Positions 47,625-56,879 of a DNA stretch of 64,000 nt are shown here, one piece after another. The translations under genes and the position numbers were made by a program. Under the pieces are notes generated by a model. The model had not been told where the DNA came from, did no database searches, and was given only the letters and a program-made list of their open reading frames with translations. The stretch covers positions 124,001-188,000 of the forward strand of contig NZ_JASDCS010000009.1 of NCBI RefSeq assembly GCF_030407815.1, read 5' to 3'. Positions within the stretch are counted from its first letter, which is position 1, and each line of letters opens with the position of its first letter. This DNA is from Psychrobacter sp. APC 3281 (GTDB lineage Bacteria; Pseudomonadota; Gammaproteobacteria; Pseudomonadales; Moraxellaceae).

Positions 47625-48959
47625 TTAGTTGGATGCCTTAGCAGTAGATTTGGCCTTTGCTTCGGCACTGGCTTGCGAGTTAGCCAATGCTGGTATCGGA
47701 ATATCTTGACGAATCCGCTGTGAAAAGTTACGGCTGTTTTTATTTCTATCGATATCAGACTGTAAGTTGACTTGATTATCAAAGCCTTTTGCTTTTGGGT
47801 TGATATGAGTGCGCTCATACCACGTATTCATTGACCAAGGTTGGCTGTTCTTTTCTGGCGCCGCATCCAACATGCCCACATCATATAGATAGTTCGGTAA
47901 CCAACCAGAGACCCAAATTCGATAATCCCATGGCAAACGATCGCCACTGACGATACGCGCCATATAAAAGATAATATTGGTACAGTTGCTAATCAGTGTA
48001 TTGTACCAAGCAGGTTTAGCGTTCAAATCATCAGCCGCAGTCAGATAAGATTCAAACAGCGACCTCACCTCATGCTGTTGCAAATTGCTAATAGGAAACA
48101 GATAAACCTGCTCGCCGCGCGCATTGCTACGGGTATAGATGATGTCGCGCTCTTCTGCAGCAATCAGGCTCAGCTCATAACGTCGAAAAAACCCAGCAAG
48201 CGCTGAAAAAGACTCGCCATCTTCTTTACGTATCTCAAATGAGAAGGCAAGTGGTCTATCATCTTCAAATCGAAAGCTAACTAAGGTATGAGCGATTAGC
48301 GGTCCCATCCAATAAGAGTTGGTCACATCGACGCCAGAGAGTTTAGACAGATCAATTGTACGGGTATCCCAGTGCTCGGTGGCGTCTTCTTCAGTTTGCC
48401 AATCAAAGTTACGAACATTGGTTAAGGTAATCAAATCAGGGTTAGTCGCATCGCGCTCATAGGAGACTCGCTGACTGACTTCAGCCATCCATTCTCGATC
48501 TTGTTTAGGTTCGATAGAAAAAAACCAACCTAGACCCACAAGCCAAACAGCGCCATATATGCCGATAAGTAGCTTGGTTGCTGTGCCTTTGCTAATTGAT
48601 TTTTTATTAGACAATGAGTCGCTGTGCAATACTCTTGTGACGGCATCCCAATAACGCGTACTTAGCAGCGCAGCTAATATACCTACAATCGCTATTGTCG
48701 CAAGCCACGTCAATACTGAGCTGACGCCGTATTGATACCAAATCGCGAGTAATAACCATAGCGCTGATAACAATAACGTAACGGCAATTAAAAAAGTCAC
48801 AAGACGCTGGCGCCATGTAGGCTTTGACTGTTTACGTTCTAATGTTTTGCGTTTTAAGTCCAGACTCTCTAAACCACGGTTCTCTAAACCACGACTGTCT
48901 GTCTGTCGACTGGGTGAACGCGACGAGAGTAAGCGAGAAAAAACGGAACGTAGCGACAT
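47625..48959 (-). CDS. DUF4105 (Lnb-like) membrane protein
   Basis: A 444-residue protein with a basic N-terminus, three membrane helices (about 54-74, 82-100, 128-147), and then an extracytoplasmic DUF4105 domain. Candidate catalytic residues in the domain are H224 (GPLIAHTLVSF) and C326 (NTLISNCTNIIF). DUF4105 proteins include Lnb, an alternative lipoprotein N-acyltransferase described in Bacteroides. A direct repeat gives RGLENRGLES near residue 23. The ATG at 48959 is chosen because the longer frame begins with TTG. It is divergent from corC, with lnt beyond it. Confidence 0.8.
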   Translation of the reverse strand: MSLRSVFSRLLSSRSPSRQTDSRGLENRGLESLDLKRKTLERKQSKPTWRQRLVTFLIAVTLLLSALWLLLAIWYQYGVSSVLTWLATIAIVGILAALLSTRYWDAVTRVLHSDSLSNKKSISKGTATKLLIGIYGAVWLVGLGWFFSIEPKQDREWMAEVSQRVSYERDATNPDLITLTNVRNFDWQTEEDATEHWDTRTIDLSKLSGVDVTNSYWMGPLIAHTLVSFRFEDDRPLAFSFEIRKEDGESFSALAGFFRRYELSLIAAEERDIIYTRSNARGEQVYLFPISNLQQHEVRSLFESYLTAADDLNAKPAWYNTLISNCTNIIFYMARIVSGDRLPWDYRIWVSGWLPNYLYDVGMLDAAPEKNSQPWSMNTWYERTHINPKAKGFDNQVNLQSDIDRNKNSRNFSQRIRQDIPIPALANSQASAEAKAKSTAKASN

Positions 48960-49247
48960 AGGGTTTGCTTTGATAAATAAAGGCTTTGACCATAGCAAAG
49001 TTTATAACACGCTGACAATACAATTTGAGTGAATTTGTCGTTGAATGTCAGTGAGCCTTGCGATAAAGTGAAGCTAATTTGTACTAGCAAATTTGTTATT
49101 CATCCATTAATTAATAACAAACCAGCCGTTTTATTTGCTACTTTTATCCCCATCTAGGCTCTACTTGTTTTTTTATTGAGTATTGTTCGTTTTTCTATTG
49201 AATACTATTCTAATTTTTATTAACTAAAGAGGTTAAATCACACCACC

Positions 49248-50147
49248 ATGTCTGACGACACTCCCAGCCCGAGTAGTTGGTCGATGCGCGGCTTAAAACG
49301 CTGGCTATCGACCGCCCCCGAAACCCGTGATGAATTGATTCGTCTGGTACAAGACTCGCGCCAGTTTTTAGAGCCTGATACGGTCGATATGTTAGAAGGC
49401 GTGCTAGATTTGCCTGCGACACAAGTCCGCGAAATCATGACACCGCGTCCGCAAGTGATTGGTCTGCACGAGAGCACCAGTCTTGCTGAAGTGATGGACA
49501 TCATTCTTGAGACCACCCACTCGCGCTATCCTGTTTTTGACAGTCAAGATGATGACGCCGTTATCGGTATCTTATTGGCAAAAGACTTGATTCCGATTCT
49601 GGTACATATGGTTCGTAACCAAGAAGACAAAATTGACAGTAAGCGTCTCAGAGACTTGGTGCGCCAGCCGTTATATATCAGTGAGACGGCTCGTTCTGAT
49701 ACCTTGCTACGCTCATTGCAGCGCACCCAAGTACATATGGCGATTGTCGTTGATGAGTTTGGTAACTTTGGTGGTGTCGTCACCATGGAAGACTTGTTGG
49801 AAGAAATCGTTGGCGACATCGTCGATGAGCATGATGACTTTGATGAAGACAGCGATATCAATAACATCGTCCCTGATCCAGAAAAACCAAATACATGGCG
49901 TGTCCAAGCATCTACGGTGATTGAAGACTGTAATGATGAGCTGGGTAGCCGTTTTGACGACACCGATGTCGATACGATGGGCGGTCTGGTCATGCAAGCA
50001 CTTGGCTTCGTTGGTGATCTAGAAGGCGAGAGCGTCGTGATAGATGATTGGAAAATTACCATTACCGATGTCGAAGGGCGATTTATCCAAAATCTAGAGC
50101 TGACCAAAACCAATTCCGAGCAACAGATATTGATAGGCAGCCATTAG
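49248..50147 (+). CDS. corC: CBS-domain protein CorC (YbeX)
   Basis: A 299-residue cytoplasmic protein: a CBS pair (about 65-190; VREIMTPRPQVIGLHESTSL and RTQVHMAIVVDEFGNFGGVVTMEDLLEEIVGDI) and a C-terminal CorC/HlyC domain (about 215-295). It lacks the membrane DUF21 part of larger relatives. The family has been linked to magnesium/cobalt efflux and, as YbeX, to ribosome homeostasis. Upstream of lnt, as in E. coli, but a strong terminator separates them here. Confidence 0.92.
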   Translation: MSDDTPSPSSWSMRGLKRWLSTAPETRDELIRLVQDSRQFLEPDTVDMLEGVLDLPATQVREIMTPRPQVIGLHESTSLAEVMDIILETTHSRYPVFDSQDDDAVIGILLAKDLIPILVHMVRNQEDKIDSKRLRDLVRQPLYISETARSDTLLRSLQRTQVHMAIVVDEFGNFGGVVTMEDLLEEIVGDIVDEHDDFDEDSDINNIVPDPEKPNTWRVQASTVIEDCNDELGSRFDDTDVDTMGGLVMQALGFVGDLEGESVVIDDWKITITDVEGRFIQNLELTKTNSEQQILIGSH

Positions 50148-50204
50148 CTTGCTTATAGTGTCACGATAGTTGGTCAATGAATAAAACTTGTTAGCAAATT
50201 AACA

Positions 50205-50232
50205 GAAAACACGATGAAAAATCGTGTTTTTT
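50205..50232 (+). terminator. Terminator of corC
   Basis: AAAACACGAT and ATCGTGTTTT pair around GAAAA, followed by a T-run. Clear intrinsic terminator between corC and lnt. Confidence 0.88.
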
Positions 50233-50330
50233 GCTTTCTGCCTTTTGAACTTTAGAATGAGGTTTTAGCTACGCAAATTTACCCACTTGTAGGTTTTGAC
50301 TGGTATCATGGGTGGGTTTTATTTGTGGCC

Positions 50331-50350
50331 CTGCATAAAGCATTATGCAG
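50331..50350. repeat. 20 bp inverted repeat upstream of lnt
   Basis: CTGCATAA (50331-50338) and TTATGCAG (50343-50350) are perfectly inverted around AGCA, 73 bases before the lnt start. It could be an operator or a leader hairpin; no T-run follows. Confidence 0.5.
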
Positions 50351-50422
50351 TCAGGTTTTGCGTGAGTATTATCTCATCGCTTAGCTGAGAAATTTTAGAA
50401 AATATGGTTTTGGATAACTGCT

Positions 50423-51997
50423 ATGCGTCTGTCTACTGTTGATTTGCAAAAACGTCTGAACCCCGATAAGCCAAAAGGTTTACATATGGGGTTGACGGTA
50501 CTAATAGCTTGGCTGGCAGGGGCAGCTTTCATACTTGCGCTCGCGCCTTATGGGATTTGGCCAGTTGCCTTGGTGTCACCTGCTATTTTGTACGCGTTAT
50601 TAGTACCAGCGATGACAGGTCGTCGTGCTTTTCTGATTGGTCAGGCCTACGGTACGGGGCTGTGGTGTGTTGGCGCATTTTGGCTATACACCTCGATACA
50701 CGTTTATGGCGATACACCCGCATGGCTTGCGCTGATTATGATTGCGCTTATGGGTCTGGGCATGGGTTTGTTCCATGGCTTTTTGGCGCTCATCTTTAAT
50801 CGTGTAGTCGGCAAGCAGCCTTTATCTTTTGCCGCCTTGTGGATACTCCAAGAGTGGATGAAAACGTGGCTGTTTACTGGTTTTCCTTGGCTATTCGTTG
50901 GTTATGCGTTTACTGAACAGTATTGGCTGTCTTCGCTAGCACCTGTAGCTGGCGTCTTTGCGGTTTCTTTCGTAGCGGTATTATTGGCTGCCAGTATCAT
51001 TGAGCTGTTGCGTCGCCGCGGTGGCTATATGATTCCATCGATAGCATTGCTTATCATTAGTAGCGCGCTATGGTTGATTAATCCGCAGTGGACCAAACCA
51101 AAAGGCACTCCTGATTTATCGGTATCTTTGATTCAGGGTAATATCCCACAAGACCTAAAATGGCTCACCGAATATCAGATTGAGACGTTAAAAATCTATG
51201 CAACGTTGACTCGTGACGAGTGGGGACGTGACATCGTGCTGTGGCCTGAATCTTCGATTCCTATGTTTCAGACAGAGGCTGTGGGTTTTATCAGTGAAAT
51301 GGTCGCGATGGCCAAAGAGACTGATACGACATGGGTGACAGGTATTCCTTATAAGGACGAAGCGGCGTTTGATGCCAGTACAGATAAATATCCGCCATTC
51401 TACAATAGCGTGGTTGCGCTAGGGGCACAGGCAGAAGGGCTTTATAAAAAGCAACGTCTGGTGCCATTTGGTGAATACATTCCATTCCAAGGAGTGCTTG
51501 ATATTCTGCCTAATCTAGCAGGCAGCCAAGATATTATGAGCTATAGTCGCGGCAGTGATCAGCAGTCGCCGCTACGTGTACGAGGGCACAACCTAGGCGC
51601 AGCCATCTGTTACGAAGTGGCCTATCCAGATACCACACGCAAAAACGCGATTGGCACGGACTTCTTATTAACCATCTCAAACGATGCTTGGTTTGGTACG
51701 TCGGCAGGCCCGCTACAGCATCTACAGATGGTACAGATGCGCGCGTTAGAAAATGGTCGCTGGTTTATGCGTGCGACCAACACAGGGGTGACAGCTATTA
51801 TCGATCATAAAGGTCGTATCGTAGAGCGTGCACCGCAGTTTGAACGTACTGTATTGCGCGGTAATATTCAGGCGCGAGTTGGCAATACGCCGTTCATGCG
51901 CTTTGGTCAATATCCTATTTTATTTATCATGGCACTGTTGCTGATACTTAGCTATTTGGGTAAGCGTCCGAAGACTCCAGTACGTTTGGTTAAGTAG
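50423..51997 (+). CDS. lnt: Apolipoprotein N-acyltransferase
   Basis: A 524-residue inner-membrane enzyme adding the third acyl chain to lipoproteins. About six to seven N-terminal helices lead to a periplasmic nitrilase domain (about 230-500). The catalytic triad fits E276 (LWPESSIP), Lys in YKKQRLVPFGEY (342/343) and C396 (AAICYEVAYP), with a final membrane helix (FIMALLLILSYLG). The start at 50423 lacks a strong ribosome binding site; the ATG at codon 22 is an alternative. Partner enzyme Lgt is also in the window. Confidence 0.96.
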   Translation: MRLSTVDLQKRLNPDKPKGLHMGLTVLIAWLAGAAFILALAPYGIWPVALVSPAILYALLVPAMTGRRAFLIGQAYGTGLWCVGAFWLYTSIHVYGDTPAWLALIMIALMGLGMGLFHGFLALIFNRVVGKQPLSFAALWILQEWMKTWLFTGFPWLFVGYAFTEQYWLSSLAPVAGVFAVSFVAVLLAASIIELLRRRGGYMIPSIALLIISSALWLINPQWTKPKGTPDLSVSLIQGNIPQDLKWLTEYQIETLKIYATLTRDEWGRDIVLWPESSIPMFQTEAVGFISEMVAMAKETDTTWVTGIPYKDEAAFDASTDKYPPFYNSVVALGAQAEGLYKKQRLVPFGEYIPFQGVLDILPNLAGSQDIMSYSRGSDQQSPLRVRGHNLGAAICYEVAYPDTTRKNAIGTDFLLTISNDAWFGTSAGPLQHLQMVQMRALENGRWFMRATNTGVTAIIDHKGRIVERAPQFERTVLRGNIQARVGNTPFMRFGQYPILFIMALLLILSYLGKRPKTPVRLVK

Positions 51998-52095
51998 TAT
52001 TGTTAAGTAAGATGTGACGATAGCGAATAATAGATAACTGATTAAGTAGTTAGCTGTCACAAGTGTCAAAAATGAATATTTAAATTGTGGATAAT

Positions 52096-52120
52096 AAACC
52101 CTTTAAATACTTAAGGGTTT
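52096..52120 (+). terminator. Possible terminator of lnt
   Basis: AAACCCTTTAA and TTAAGGGTTT pair with one bulge, followed by only a short T-run, about 100 bases after the lnt stop. Confidence 0.45.
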
Positions 52121-52189
52121 TCACAAATCAGTATAAATTGCGATATAATAGGTCAATATTTCAAATATTTTGTGCAAGGTGGATAAGGT

Positions 52190-52648
52190 ATGTCAGAAGG
52201 TATCGTTAATAACAATCCAAAAAAAGAGCTGTTATTCGCTTTAGGTGGCATTGCCATGTTCTTAGGTATTGTCTTACTTATTGGTGTTTCTGCATTTTTG
52301 CGTCCAGCAGGCGAGCATATCACTGCTGAGACAACTGAAGCATCAGCTGCGGCAGATGAAGCAGAAGCTACTGCTACTGAAGAAGAAGCGGCTCCAGCCG
52401 ATGCAGAAGCTGCAACAACAGAAGAAGCGTCAGATGCTACAGCACCTGATACTGCAGCAGATGCAACCGTAACACCAGCGTCAGATGCGGATAGTGCAGT
52501 TGTTACCGCAGAAGCTGGTACCGCAACTGCCTCTGGTACTGTGAGCCAAGCCGCTGTTGCTGATGCTGATTTGACAGCTGAGGAAGCGGATGGTGATGTA
52601 GATGCTGGGAATGCTGGCGACGCTACTGATGAGGTCGCAGCACAGTAA
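52190..52648 (+). CDS. Membrane-anchored acidic Ala/Glu/Thr-rich protein
   Basis: A 152-residue protein: a short cytoplasmic start (MSEGIVNNNPKKELLF), one membrane helix (about 17-37, ALGGIAMFLGIVLLIGVSAFL), then about 110 residues of low-complexity Ala/Glu/Asp/Thr. The tail is strongly acidic and likely disordered, lying in the periplasm by the positive-inside rule. AAGGTGG precedes the ATG and a terminator follows, so it looks like a real, expressed gene. Composition resembles the lipoprotein at 26047. Function not recognised. Confidence 0.72.
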   Translation: MSEGIVNNNPKKELLFALGGIAMFLGIVLLIGVSAFLRPAGEHITAETTEASAAADEAEATATEEEAAPADAEAATTEEASDATAPDTAADATVTPASDADSAVVTAEAGTATASGTVSQAAVADADLTAEEADGDVDAGNAGDATDEVAAQ

Positions 52649-52760
52649 GCTGTAGTATGGCTATATAAATGATTTAAAATAGTGCTACTTGATTGTCAGA
52701 TGAGATGCATTATGAAGCCTGTATCAACAGTGCTATAAGCATAATATCACTGTCCTAGAT

Positions 52761-52813
52761 ACCCATAAAAAGAGTCCGTTCTCAACCATTGAGATCGGGC
52801 TTTTTTTATGGGT
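52761..52813 (+). terminator. Terminator after the acidic membrane protein gene
   Basis: A long imperfect stem from ACCCATAAAAAG to CTTTTTTTATGGGT with an inner CTCA/TGAG stem around a short loop. Confidence 0.75.
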
Positions 52814-52947
52814 ATTTGTGTAATTTTTGACCAATTTTTTCTTTACTTGATTATAGCCAAGTGAAACAATGTTCCGCCTATATGACCGTCCATCTGGATA
52901 ATCAGGGGTTTGGTCATTACAAATATGATCTTTAAAGGAATAAAGTT

Positions 52948-54516
52948 ATGGGCACAGAAACAAAATCGGGGGCTAGTGCAGCAGAGCTAGAAGCACTAGA
53001 CAATGGCTTTATGGGACATCCTGCGCCCTTACGCTCATTGTTTTTTACCGAAATGTGGGAGCGATTCTCCTATTATAGTATCCGTCCACTATTAGTTTTA
53101 TTTATGGTGGCAACAGTGAGCAGTGGCGGTTTTGGCTTCGATGAAGTCACCGCTTCTGCTATTTATGGTATTTTTGCGGGTTCGTTGTACTTAGCAGCAG
53201 TACCAGGTGGCTGGTTAGCAGATAACTGGCTAGGTCAAGAGCGCGCATTGTGGTGGGGCAGTATTATTATTGCCCTTGGTCACTTGTGTATCGCGCTTTC
53301 AGCGATGTTTGGTATGACGCTGTTCTTCGTTGGTTTAATCTGTATTGTCTTGGGCTCAGGGTTATTTAAAACCTGTATCTCAGTGATGGTTGGTGCCTTA
53401 TACCCCAAAGACGACTCTCGCCGTGATGGCGGTTTTACCTTGTTTTATATGGGTATTAATATCGGTGCGTTACTAGCGGCACTTATCGTTGGCGTATTCA
53501 AAGAAAAAGGCATGTGGCATGTCGGCTTTGGCGTTGGTGGTCTGGGTATGCTGGTTTCATTATTGATTTATCGTTTTTTCGCGCAAAAGAACTTAACGCG
53601 TTATGCACGCGCTAAAGGTATTTCTGCTGAGTGGGAAAAATCTAACGACCATTACAAAAACATCGGTCGCTGGGTTGGTGGTTTTGTCGCCTTGCTAGTA
53701 GCCGCAGTGCTATTAGTATCTACTGGCATGATATCGTTCAATCCTGAGATGGTTGCAGAGTATATGACGTATATCATTGCTGCGGTGGTCATCTTGTATT
53801 TTGCGATTATGTTTATCTCACCACGATTGGATAAGACAGACAAACTACGCTTGTTAATTTGTTTTGTTTTAATCATTGGCTCGACGCTGTTTTGGTCAAG
53901 CTTTGAGCAGCAACCAACGTCTTTTAACTTGTTTGCCGATCGTTATACCGATCTGAATGTTTTAGGATTTGAGATACCAAGTATCTGGTTCCAGTCATTG
54001 AACCCGCTATTTATTTTAATATTGGCACCTATCGTTAGTATTATCTGGGTCAAGCTTGGTAACCGAGGTCTTGAGCCTAGCAGTATGGCTAAGTTTGCAC
54101 TCGGTATGCTGCTCGCAGCCGCAGGTTTCGCCTTGATGATTTTTGCTTCAAAAAGCATTTTAGCGCCTGGTGCTGGCTTGGCATCACCACTATGGTTGGT
54201 TGGTAGTTTATTATTATTGACGCTAGGTGAGTTAGCATTAAGCCCAGTTGGTTTGTCTGCTATGACTAAATTGGCGCCAGAAGGTATGCAAGGCCAAATG
54301 ATGGGGCTATTCTTTGCTTCTATCGCTATGGGTAACTTGGTTGCCGCCTTCTTTGGTGGGCATGTATCAGCTGATAAAATCGAAGGCTTACCAGGTCTGT
54401 TCACAACCATGACCATCTTCTTGGTAGTGACCGCTGTACTATTATTGATACTAGCAAAACCTATCAATAAAATGCTTAAAGAAAGCGAGCGTGAGAAACA
54501 ACTGGCCAAGCAATAA
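52948..54516 (+). CDS. Proton-dependent oligopeptide transporter (POT family)
   Basis: A 522-residue, about 14-helix inner-membrane transporter. The POT signature ExxERFxYY is E35 to Y43 (EMWERFSYY). The PTR2 blocks GGWLADNWLGQ and FYMGINIGALLA follow, and further on SPVGLSAMTKLAP. It imports di- and tripeptides with protons. It is closest in type to DtpT/DtpA, though the exact substrate range cannot be read. AAAGGA precedes the ATG. It is monocistronic with its own terminator. Confidence 0.93.
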   Translation: MGTETKSGASAAELEALDNGFMGHPAPLRSLFFTEMWERFSYYSIRPLLVLFMVATVSSGGFGFDEVTASAIYGIFAGSLYLAAVPGGWLADNWLGQERALWWGSIIIALGHLCIALSAMFGMTLFFVGLICIVLGSGLFKTCISVMVGALYPKDDSRRDGGFTLFYMGINIGALLAALIVGVFKEKGMWHVGFGVGGLGMLVSLLIYRFFAQKNLTRYARAKGISAEWEKSNDHYKNIGRWVGGFVALLVAAVLLVSTGMISFNPEMVAEYMTYIIAAVVILYFAIMFISPRLDKTDKLRLLICFVLIIGSTLFWSSFEQQPTSFNLFADRYTDLNVLGFEIPSIWFQSLNPLFILILAPIVSIIWVKLGNRGLEPSSMAKFALGMLLAAAGFALMIFASKSILAPGAGLASPLWLVGSLLLLTLGELALSPVGLSAMTKLAPEGMQGQMMGLFFASIAMGNLVAAFFGGHVSADKIEGLPGLFTTMTIFLVVTAVLLLILAKPINKMLKESEREKQLAKQ

Positions 54517-54567
54517 GATAGTCTGATGTACATTTGTGATTAACAACAGCACAAGTGACTTATGACG

Positions 54568-54600
54568 AGACGTGTTACCATTACTGGTAGCACGTTTTAT
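54568..54600 (+). terminator. Terminator of the POT gene
   Basis: ACGTGTTACCA (54570-54580) and TGGTAGCACGT (54585-54595) pair around TTAC, with a short T-run. Confidence 0.78.
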
Positions 54601-54923
54601 TGTTTTAGTTGGTGAGATATTTGGCACGAGCCATTGAAAGCATACTATCTGCCCAAACATCTAATGATAGGGCACTGTGAACCCCAGTGACACAATATTA
54701 ATCTCAATTTTTTATTCTCAATAAGTAGAAGCAATTACCCAAACAAACATAATTAGATAGCTAAATAAGTAGACTGTTTGCTTGAATAATTGCTATCAAT
54801 GATAAATATCTTATTACAACTAAAGCGGTATTAATAACTCAAACAAGACGACTATTAGAACAAGACGATTGTAGATAATCGCGCCATCATCATATTTTTA
54901 TAATTTCTATAAGGACACATTCA
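54601..54923. other. Intergenic region POT gene / aminopeptidase P
   Basis: About 320 bases of A+T-rich DNA, presumably with the aminopeptidase promoter; an AAGGAC ribosome binding site lies just before its ATG. Nothing else recognised. Confidence 0.45.
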
Positions 54924-56741
54924 ATGAATAAACAAGCCATTCACGAACGTATTGCTAATTTACGCAGCACCTTAGCCGCGCAAGATCTCACCGCAATCAT
55001 CGTACCCTCTGCTGATCCACATTTATCTGAATATCTACCAGAGTACTGGCAAGCACGCTTATGGTTGTCAGGGTTTACTGGTTCTGTCGGCACGCTGGTT
55101 GTGACTGCTGATTTTGCAGGTCTATGGACGGATAGCCGTTATTGGGTACATGCTGCCGAGCAGTTAGAAGGCACCGGTATTACTTTAGAAAAGCTTGCGC
55201 CGGGTCAGCCAAATCATATCGATTGGCTAGCCGAGCATTTGCAAGAAGGGGATAGCGTAGCAGTAGACGGTAATGTGTTATCTATCGCTGAGCAAGATCG
55301 CCTGCTAAATGCTTTTGATGCCAATGACATTACTTTGATCACTGAGCGTGATGTGCTGACAGAGATTTGGACAGATCGCCCAGCACTACCAGCGGCCAAA
55401 TTATACGCTCATGATGACCAGTTCCTTGCTCAGTCTGCCACCTCAAAGCTGGCTGCAGTGCGTGCAGGTATGGCAGAAGCAGGTGCGACCCATCATTTAC
55501 TTTCAAGCTTAGACGATATCGCTTGGTTGACGAACTTGCGCGGTGCTGATGTTGATTATAATCCGGTATTCTTGTCACATATATTAATTGATGCCGACAA
55601 AGCAACGTTGTTTGTTGATACTGATAAAGTAAGCGAAGATATTGCACAGAGTTTAAAAGACAGTGGCATCATATTAGCTGACTATTCTGCTGTGCAAGAG
55701 GCATTGAGTGCATTAACGCCAGACGATTTATTATTGTTAGATCCGAGCAAAGTCGCAGTAGGTACGCTCTCAAAAATGGCAGACGATGTTGGTTTTATTG
55801 AGCAAATGGCGCCTAGTACATTACTCAAATCTGTAAAATCTGATGCAGATATCGATCATGTCCGTGAAGCGATGCGTCAAGATGGTGCTGCTTTGGCTGA
55901 GTTTTTTGCTACATTTGAGCAACGTCTAGCAAACGGCGAGCGTTTGAGTGAATTAGATGTTGATAGCATGCTGATAGAGGTGCGCAGTCGTCAGCCAAAT
56001 TATGTCTCGCCAAGCTTCCCAACCATCGCAGGCTTTAACGAAAATGGCGCGTTGCCACATTACCGCGCTACACCAGAAAAATTCAGCTACCTTGATGTGG
56101 CCGAAGGCGAAGGCGGATTGCTACTGATTGACTCAGGTGCACAATATCAAAACGGTACGACTGATATCACCCGCGTAGTCGGTATTGGGCAAGTCACTGC
56201 TGAGCATAAACGTGACTTTACGATTGTGCTAAAAGCTCATATTGCGCTAGCTCGCGCTCATTTCCCTGATGGTATTGCTTCACCATTGATCGATGCCATT
56301 TGCCGTGCGCCATTGTGGCAAGCACAGATGGACTATGGTCATGGTACGGGTCACGGCGTTGGTTATTTCTTAAACGTGCACGAAGGCCCACAAGTCATTG
56401 CCTATAGCGCCAGTACACCAAAAGAGCGCGCGATGAAAGTCGGTATGATTTCTAGTAATGAGCCAGGCCTATACCGCGAAGGTAAATGGGGTATCCGTAT
56501 CGAGAACTTGGTAGTAAATACGCCAGTTGCTAAGCCTACTGAGACAGAGTTTGGTGATTTCTTGAACTTTGAGACCATCACTTACTGTCCAATTGACACG
56601 CGTCTGATTGAGCCATCATTGTTGGACCAAACCGAGATTGATTGGCTAAATGACTATCATAGCCAAGTCTTCGCAGAGCTAAAAGATCGTGTTGAAGGGT
56701 CAGCGCTTGAATGGTTAACTGAACGTACCAAAGCCATTTAA
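54924..56741 (+). CDS. Xaa-Pro aminopeptidase (aminopeptidase P, long form)
   Basis: A 605-residue M24 peptidase of the long type (three-domain, like eukaryotic XPNPEP1) rather than the ~440-residue E. coli PepP. Two creatinase-like N-terminal domains (about 1-140 and 155-305) precede the pita-bread catalytic domain. The dinuclear metal ligands fit D403, D415, H477 (HGTGHGVG), E513 (SSNEPGLY) and E527. A short C-terminal domain ends the protein. It removes N-terminal residues before Pro and so pairs functionally with the peptide importer upstream. Confidence 0.93.
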   Translation: MNKQAIHERIANLRSTLAAQDLTAIIVPSADPHLSEYLPEYWQARLWLSGFTGSVGTLVVTADFAGLWTDSRYWVHAAEQLEGTGITLEKLAPGQPNHIDWLAEHLQEGDSVAVDGNVLSIAEQDRLLNAFDANDITLITERDVLTEIWTDRPALPAAKLYAHDDQFLAQSATSKLAAVRAGMAEAGATHHLLSSLDDIAWLTNLRGADVDYNPVFLSHILIDADKATLFVDTDKVSEDIAQSLKDSGIILADYSAVQEALSALTPDDLLLLDPSKVAVGTLSKMADDVGFIEQMAPSTLLKSVKSDADIDHVREAMRQDGAALAEFFATFEQRLANGERLSELDVDSMLIEVRSRQPNYVSPSFPTIAGFNENGALPHYRATPEKFSYLDVAEGEGGLLLIDSGAQYQNGTTDITRVVGIGQVTAEHKRDFTIVLKAHIALARAHFPDGIASPLIDAICRAPLWQAQMDYGHGTGHGVGYFLNVHEGPQVIAYSASTPKERAMKVGMISSNEPGLYREGKWGIRIENLVVNTPVAKPTETEFGDFLNFETITYCPIDTRLIEPSLLDQTEIDWLNDYHSQVFAELKDRVEGSALEWLTERTKAI

Positions 56742-56772
56742 TACCAAGCTCAAAACATTAACTAAAATTATT

Positions 56773-56805
56773 AAAAAGCCCCGTAAATTATTTACGGGGC
56801 TTTTT
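56773..56805. terminator. Bidirectional terminator after aminopeptidase P
   Basis: AAAAAGCCCCGTAAA and TTTACGGGGCTTTTT pair perfectly around TTA. A very strong terminator between convergent genes. Confidence 0.92.
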
Positions 56806-56879
56806 AGTGTTTGTTATCTAATACTTACTACTGAGCGGCTGTTTCTAACTGTAGGTTCAATACTGAAAAATAATCACTG

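Noticed and set aside
49544..50113. 189-codon minus-strand frame in corC
   Set aside because: Antisense shadow; the plus-strand protein has complete CBS and CorC domains.
53943..54533. 196-codon minus-strand frame in the POT gene
   Set aside because: Antisense shadow of a transporter with clear family motifs.
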